A stretch of 18,785 nt of DNA from an uncultured Lachnospiraceae bacterium (GTDB taxonomy: Bacteria > Bacillota > Clostridia > Lachnospirales > Lachnospiraceae), in the NCBI GenBank assembly GCA_947591115.1, contig CANQCX010000011.1, positions 1 through 18,785 on the forward strand. The letters are read 5' to 3'. Positions 16,501 to 18,785 of the stretch are shown here, one piece after another. Both the position numbers and the translations under genes were made by a program. The number at the start of each line of letters is the position of its first letter. Position 1 is the stretch's first letter. Below the pieces are notes generated by a model. That model saw only the letters and a list, made by a program, of their open reading frames with translations, did not search any database and was not told where the DNA came from.

Positions 16501-16813
16501 ACTGCAGTACCGGCCGATGCAGGGAATAGACGTTGCAATCCGCCAGAAATTCGCCGAAATCGCCGTCCACGCGCTCCCGATAAATGCTGCAGACAATATC
16601 CAGAAACGGTTCGTATGCGCTGATCAGCGAATCGTATTCGAATTCATGCCATGCAAAAAAGATTTCGTCTTTATTTTGGGCATACTGCTGGATGCTGCTT
16701 AACCCCCGTATAGAAAAATCATTGTTGTAACATGCCATGACAATATTTTTTTCCGTTTTCCCGATTCGGTTGTAAACCTGCTCAATGACACCGTTATAAT
16801 ACTTATCCATCAT
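13499..16813 (-). CDS. TPR-GAF-GGDEF diguanylate cyclase with a degenerate STAND-like N-terminus
   Basis: A 1104-residue cytoplasmic signalling protein predicted to make cyclic di-GMP from two GTP. No membrane helix or signal peptide is seen. Residues 1-215 resemble the end of an AAA/STAND ATPase: a hydrophobic strand CPVVIVINRFQ (145-155) sits where Walker B would be, but no P-loop is present. Tetratricopeptide-like helix pairs fill about 235-700. A GAF-like domain covers about 720-890. The GGDEF domain (about 925-1104) has VTDVLTGIYNRAG, the metal and substrate segment FIDLDNFKHYNDTFGH and an intact GGDEF (1008-1012). The RxxD inhibitory site is absent, so product feedback is unlikely. ATG at 16813 has GGGGGG upstream. 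It lies 21 bases after proS and overlaps cca by 4. Confidence 0.92.
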   Translation of the reverse strand: MMDKYYNGVIEQVYNRIGKTEKNIVMACYNNDFSIRGLSSIQQYAQNKDEIFFAWHEFEYDSLISAYEPFLDIVCSIYRERVDGDFGEFLADCNVYSLHRPVLQSYYETGKCRRLENVLLGEVAYEQECMTDAMVTMLKTIAEVCPVVIVINRFQLASQSVLRMVSKLIEDSSVNIGLVLGVNEGTYRQDDMPDTWEKIIEGIEDSSQMYHIGSSGKRRAEDAEYARQSQSFEEDMEKIVNTINLLDYDQAKKFFLQVEQQIKFEDVEMGDELKLIYFIWYARVSILLGEMSKALELVEEITHLNLPEKELIINYECAYLIATCYMYQGKLSDALSYAGIAREVAEKIGNKEWIFKAELLNIQTQMSGWYNIFFCIQDIAIEDSLIEKLIKYNYKNHLAHIYIYAYDNKPEVVAKAYRSEAALYYFSKGVSLAKEIGNAMLVHDAYQKNIMLASTNGMNEIAMLYSVRTYQFMKGRGLIYAGRIYSGLGYNLSAVGESRKAEIYYNRAIELFYRLKLPEDIAEVYYNRALNNIMLGKYAEAEHDLQLSVKAIDKLHLNSLRVCNLSKLYALLALSCILQNDRFNCERYLLSCRQFLNYIIEKEKEKQDIEVIHDYAKSDDDMFLYTFSTALLNYADGDTEAALANYEKAEKYLMNAEGNQFFAYRLFRSKRMELFQALGRMELYEKEKVFLEQHEEMNRQLAENIPTKLLEEVEMDDYESECRVSEEDIEALIKQKGLEADFLISKRQMEFISTWQKLIDVNDVDIEAMVQNAMHAFQNHFNVDQVLYLRYEDDGRFKELYNDTGILMTPEISEGLKHAMKEYPQGFAVSKISDSFFEHQDAISYFGMDKVCSFVAVPFLKSGRLTHLLITYICMRDNWHSSIERYMLNEDDLKIYRLLFREIGYSINRMEASRKVYEMNSKLQAAAVTDVLTGIYNRAGMYGEIERMTRRITQEGKPQSIGLMFIDLDNFKHYNDTFGHDIGDIILKEMANIFKQVSADYGFVSRYGGDEFIIILNTDDSVILENMAKEIYRRIEATNGFKQEIEARIHKEVVVDASRRISCSIGISCASDICDEESFNQLIRKADDLLYTVKTTEKGHYAFI

Positions 16814-16834
16814 GATTTTCCCCCCAACTCATCA

Positions 16835-18274
16835 TCAATAAGCCTTGCCCCAATAAATCAGTTTTGCCGCCGGCTTGCCGCAGCAGACGCATACGTCGGA
16901 AATCGTTTCCTTATCATGAAAAGGAATGCATCTGGAAGTGACTGCCAAATCCTCTTTGATCCGGTCTTCGCAATCCTGACTTCCGCACCACATTCCGCGG
17001 ATAAATCCCGGCTTGCTTCCGGCGATCTCTTTTAATTCTTCATAATCATGGGCGTCCCAGATATGGGCGTCCCGATGCGCTTTTGCGCGCTCAAACATAT
17101 CCTTTTGTATCTGCTCCAGCAGTCTGGTCACTTCCTCCGCCGCATCGTCCAAAGATACCTCCAGCTTCTGGCGGGTATCGCGGCGTACCAGTACGCAGCG
17201 GTTGTTCTCCAGATCTTTCGGGCCTACCTCGATCCGGATCGGAATTCCGCGCATTTCCTGCTCCGCAAATTTCCATCCCGGACTCTTGTCGGAATCGTCC
17301 AGCCGGACGCGGCAGACTTTGGATAAGCTGCTGCAGATCTCCTTTGCCTTTTCCAATACGCCCTCTTTGTGCTGCATGATCGGAATGACCATCGCCTGTA
17401 CCGGCGCAATGCGCGGCGGCAGCACCAGTCCCGAATCATCCCCATGAACCATGATGATCGCGCCGATCAATCGAGTCGTCATACCCCATGACGTCTGATA
17501 GACATATTTCAGGCGGTTATCCTTATCTGTAAACTGAATCCCGAACGCTTTGGCAAATCCGTCGCCGAAATTATGGCTCGTACCGGACTGCAGCGCCTTT
17601 CCGTCGTGCATAAGCGCTTCGATCGTATAAGTAGCCATTGCTCCTGCGAACTTTTCTTTTTCGGTTTTCTGGCCTCGGATAACCGGCATTGCCAGAACCT
17701 CCTCGCAGAAATCGGCATATAAATTCAGCATCTGTATCGTGCGCTCCTCGGCTTCCTCCGCCGTAGCGTGGGCGGTATGCCCCTCCTGCCACAGAAATTC
17801 TCTGGAACGCAGAAACGGCCGCGTTTCCTTCTCCCAGCGGACCACCGAACACCATTGGTTGTACAGTTTTGGAAGATCACGATACGACTGGATCAGATCC
17901 TTATAAAAATCACAAAAAAGCGTTTCCGAGGTCGGGCGGACGCAAAGACGCTCCTGCAGCTCGCTGAGTCCGCCATGCGTAACCCATGCCACTTCCGGCG
18001 CAAACCCCTCTACATGGTCTTTTTCTTTTTGAAGCAGACTTTCAGGAATAAACATCGGCATATAGACATTTTCCACTCCGGTCTCCTTAAATCTTTGATC
18101 CAATTCCTTCTGGATATTTTCCCAGATGGCATAACCGGCGGGTTTGATGATCATGCACCCCTTTACCGAGGAGTAGTCGATCAGTTCCGCTTTCTTTACA
18201 ACGTCCGTATACCATTGCGCGAAATCCTCCTCCATAGAAGTGATGGCCTCTACCAGTTTTTTCTCCTTCGCCAT
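16835..18274 (-). CDS. proS: Prolyl-tRNA synthetase, short (archaeal/eukaryotic-type) form
   Basis: Charges tRNA-Pro with proline; class II synthetase. The 479 residues lack the long editing insertion of the Escherichia coli type, and the layout is the type 3 form. Motif 2 is RWEKETRPFLRSREFLWQEG with TAHAT after it, and motif 3 lies in the HGDDSGLVLPPRIAPVQ region. The C-terminal zinc domain has cysteines in WCGSQDC, RCIPF and CVCCGKPA. The protein ends in Tyr, typical of this group. AAGGAGA precedes the ATG. The gene has its own promoter, and no T-box leader is seen in its short 5' region. It heads the operon with the diguanylate cyclase, cca and later genes. Confidence 0.97.
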   Translation of the reverse strand: MAKEKKLVEAITSMEEDFAQWYTDVVKKAELIDYSSVKGCMIIKPAGYAIWENIQKELDQRFKETGVENVYMPMFIPESLLQKEKDHVEGFAPEVAWVTHGGLSELQERLCVRPTSETLFCDFYKDLIQSYRDLPKLYNQWCSVVRWEKETRPFLRSREFLWQEGHTAHATAEEAEERTIQMLNLYADFCEEVLAMPVIRGQKTEKEKFAGAMATYTIEALMHDGKALQSGTSHNFGDGFAKAFGIQFTDKDNRLKYVYQTSWGMTTRLIGAIIMVHGDDSGLVLPPRIAPVQAMVIPIMQHKEGVLEKAKEICSSLSKVCRVRLDDSDKSPGWKFAEQEMRGIPIRIEVGPKDLENNRCVLVRRDTRQKLEVSLDDAAEEVTRLLEQIQKDMFERAKAHRDAHIWDAHDYEELKEIAGSKPGFIRGMWCGSQDCEDRIKEDLAVTSRCIPFHDKETISDVCVCCGKPAAKLIYWGKAY

Positions 18275-18332
18275 ATGCTGTCTCCTTTTCCCTGTCTTCT
18301 ACTAATTGCTTATAACATAAGAACTCAAATTT

Positions 18333-18361
18333 ATATTATGCCAATATAAAATCCTTGTCAA
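18333..18361 (-). promoter_or_regulatory. Sigma-A promoter of proS
   Basis: A perfect TTGACA (18356-18361) and TAATAT (18333-18338) are separated by 17 bases on the minus strand. Transcription would start near 18326, about 50 bases before the proS ATG, which is too short for a T-box riboswitch. Confidence 0.8.
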
Positions 18362-18491
18362 GAATTACGGCTCCGGCTTTTCGCTTTTTTTTACAACCGT
18401 TCAGCCACGCTGGCTTTGAAGCGCGAAATGCGGACTGCAGAACAAATTGCAGAGCATAGGAAACGGAGGAAGAAAGAATTGCAGAAAACGA
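18362..18491. other. Spacer between the divergent proS and toxin-like promoters
   Basis: About 130 bases without a supportable gene. It contains a small AGCCA-CGC-TGGCT hairpin (18402-18414) and two copies of AATTGCAGA (18445-18453 and 18477-18485), 32 bases apart, just upstream of the plus-strand promoter. The minus-strand open frame crossing this region has no ribosome binding site and runs through both promoters. Confidence 0.5.
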
Positions 18492-18520
18492 TTGAAAGGT
18501 AATGTCGGAAATGGTATATT
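18492..18520 (+). promoter_or_regulatory. Sigma-A promoter of the toxin-like gene, with extended -10
   Basis: TTGAAA (18492-18497) and TATATT (18515-18520) are separated by 17 bases, each one mismatch from consensus. TGG directly before the -10 gives an extended TGn motif. Transcription would start near 18527, leaving a leader of about 150 bases before the toxin-like ATG. Confidence 0.75.
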
Positions 18521-18559
18521 GGTAACGTGGCGAAAGCCATAGGAAAGTACCCATGACAG

Positions 18560-18594
18560 GGCGCTAAGCGTCCGGGGGACGCTTGTTTAGCGCC
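18560..18594 (+). promoter_or_regulatory. Strong leader hairpin of the toxin-like mRNA
   Basis: GGCGCTAAGCGTCC (18560-18573) pairs with GGACGCTT (18577-18584) and AGCGCC (18589-18594), giving 14 pairs around a GGG loop with a 4-base bulge. It lacks a T-run, so it is not a terminator on the plus strand. Part of it, AAGCGT and ACGCTT, recurs downstream (18605-18610, 18626-18631), which permits alternative folds. Confidence 0.7.
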
Positions 18595-18618
18595 GACCGG
18601 AGTGAAGCGTAGTGGCAG

Positions 18619-18666
18619 CCTCCCAACGCTTAATGACCGGCATGCCGGAATACATAGGAAGGGAGG
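18619..18666 (+). promoter_or_regulatory. Leader structure able to mask the toxin Shine-Dalgarno
   Basis: CCTCCC (18619-18624) is exactly complementary to GGGAGG (18661-18666), the ribosome binding site of the toxin-like ORF. The palindrome CCGGCATGCCGG (18637-18648) is nested between them. The fold would hide the RBS. The competing hairpin AAGCGT (18605-18610) with ACGCTT (18626-18631) holds CCTCCC in its loop. Confidence 0.55.
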
Positions 18667-18689
18667 TGGCGTTATATGACAGCTTTTGA
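18633..18689 (+). CDS. Upstream ORF overlapping the toxin-like start
   Basis: ATG at 18633 opens an 18-codon frame reading MTGMPEYIGREVALYDSF that stops at TGA 18687-18689, inside the toxin-like gene and out of its frame. A GTG in the same frame at 18612 would add seven residues. No clear ribosome binding site precedes either start. The ORF covers the toxin Shine-Dalgarno, so translating it would disrupt the masking structure, as leader ORFs do in some type I systems. Whether it is translated is unknown. Confidence 0.35.
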   Translation: MTGMPEYIGREVALYDSF

Positions 18690-18785
18690 AATCATCTCGA
18701 TTTTCATTGGCATATTAACATTGTTATGTGCCTTTGGCAGTTTAATTATAACGTTGCTTGCCTTTCTCCAAAAGAGAAAGAAAAA
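18676..18785 (+). CDS. Putative holin-like (type I) toxin peptide, cut by the right window edge
   Basis: Hydrophobic peptide of which 36 residues are visible: a short polar start (MTAFE), one membrane helix from about residue 6 to 31 containing FGSLIITLLAFL, then a basic tail QKRKK. GGAGG lies 9 bases before the ATG. This layout (tiny, one helix, FGSLI motif, lysine-rich end) matches the putative holin-like toxin family (Hol-Tox) common in Firmicutes, and resembles type I toxins such as TxpA/BsrG in design. If expressed freely it would be expected to insert in the membrane and depolarise it. The long structured leader supports post-transcriptional control. The stop codon and any terminator lie beyond the window. 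It could be a small regulatory membrane peptide without toxicity. Confidence 0.7.
   Translation, partial: MTAFEIISIFIGILTLLCAFGSLIITLLAFLQKRKK
18745..18750 (-). promoter_or_regulatory. Candidate antisense promoter -10 inside the toxin-like gene
   Basis: A perfect TATAAT on the minus strand at 18745-18750 has a weak -35 (TTTTGG, 18768-18773) at 17 bases. A transcript from it would start near 18738 and run antisense across the toxin start, its RBS and the leader. This is what a cis-encoded antitoxin RNA would do, but the evidence is one good hexamer. Confidence 0.3.

Noticed and set aside
18275..18361. T-box riboswitch for proS
   Set aside because: The leader is only about 50 bases from the promoter to the ATG and contains no terminator or T-box sequence.
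18336..18554. Protein-coding gene of 72 residues on the minus strand
   Set aside because: No RBS, runs through both divergent promoters, and its composition is unlike the neighbours. Noted instead as a possible conserved element.
1..18785. tRNA or rRNA genes, CRISPR arrays, insertion sequences, prophage genes
   Set aside because: None were recognised on either strand: no cloverleaf-like or rRNA segments, no regularly spaced repeats and no transposase or phage-type frames.

Overview
The window is chromosomal DNA of an endospore-forming, low- to mid-GC Clostridia, most likely a Lachnospiraceae member. This rests on the sporulation genes (spoIIE, yabP, yabQ, a CotS-like gene), strong AGGAGG-type ribosome binding sites, a short archaeal/eukaryotic-type prolyl-tRNA synthetase, and the gene order rqcP-yabP-yabQ-divIC-spoIIE-tilS-hpt-ftsH, which matches the Bacillus/Clostridia block apart from a few missing genes. 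No species can be named from sequence alone. Every conserved gene is on the minus strand; the only plus-strand gene is a tiny toxin-like ORF cut off by the right edge.

In transcription order (right to left): (1) 18274-9729, a probable operon from a sigma-A promoter at 18333-18361: proS, a 1104-aa TPR-GGDEF diguanylate cyclase, cca, a CotS-family spore-coat kinase-like gene and a PEGA-domain lipoprotein. (2) 9580-9308, HU with its own consensus promoter and terminator. (3) 9204-7943, rqcP, yabP, yabQ and divIC, ending in a terminator that contains the divIC stop codon. (4) 7675-1950, spoIIE, tilS, hpt and ftsH, tightly overlapping, behind a promoter with a 21-bp spacer and 0A-box-like sites, followed by a terminator at 1777-1810. 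(5) 1669 to the left edge, a methyl-accepting chemotaxis gene interrupted by an in-frame TGA.

Functionally the window joins translation quality and tRNA maturation (ProRS, CCA-adding enzyme, TilS, RqcP), membrane proteolysis (FtsH), purine salvage (Hpt), nucleoid packaging (HU), division (DivIC) and sporulation (SpoIIE, YabP, YabQ, CotS-like).

The least ordinary part is 18445-18785, next to proS on the opposite strand. It has a good plus-strand promoter (extended -10), a roughly 150-nt leader with strong and mutually exclusive hairpins, a leader segment able to mask the Shine-Dalgarno, an overlapping upstream ORF, and a small single-helix hydrophobic peptide of the putative holin-like toxin type. 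This looks like a type I toxin-antitoxin locus. The antitoxin RNA is not demonstrated, though a candidate antisense promoter lies inside the toxin gene.
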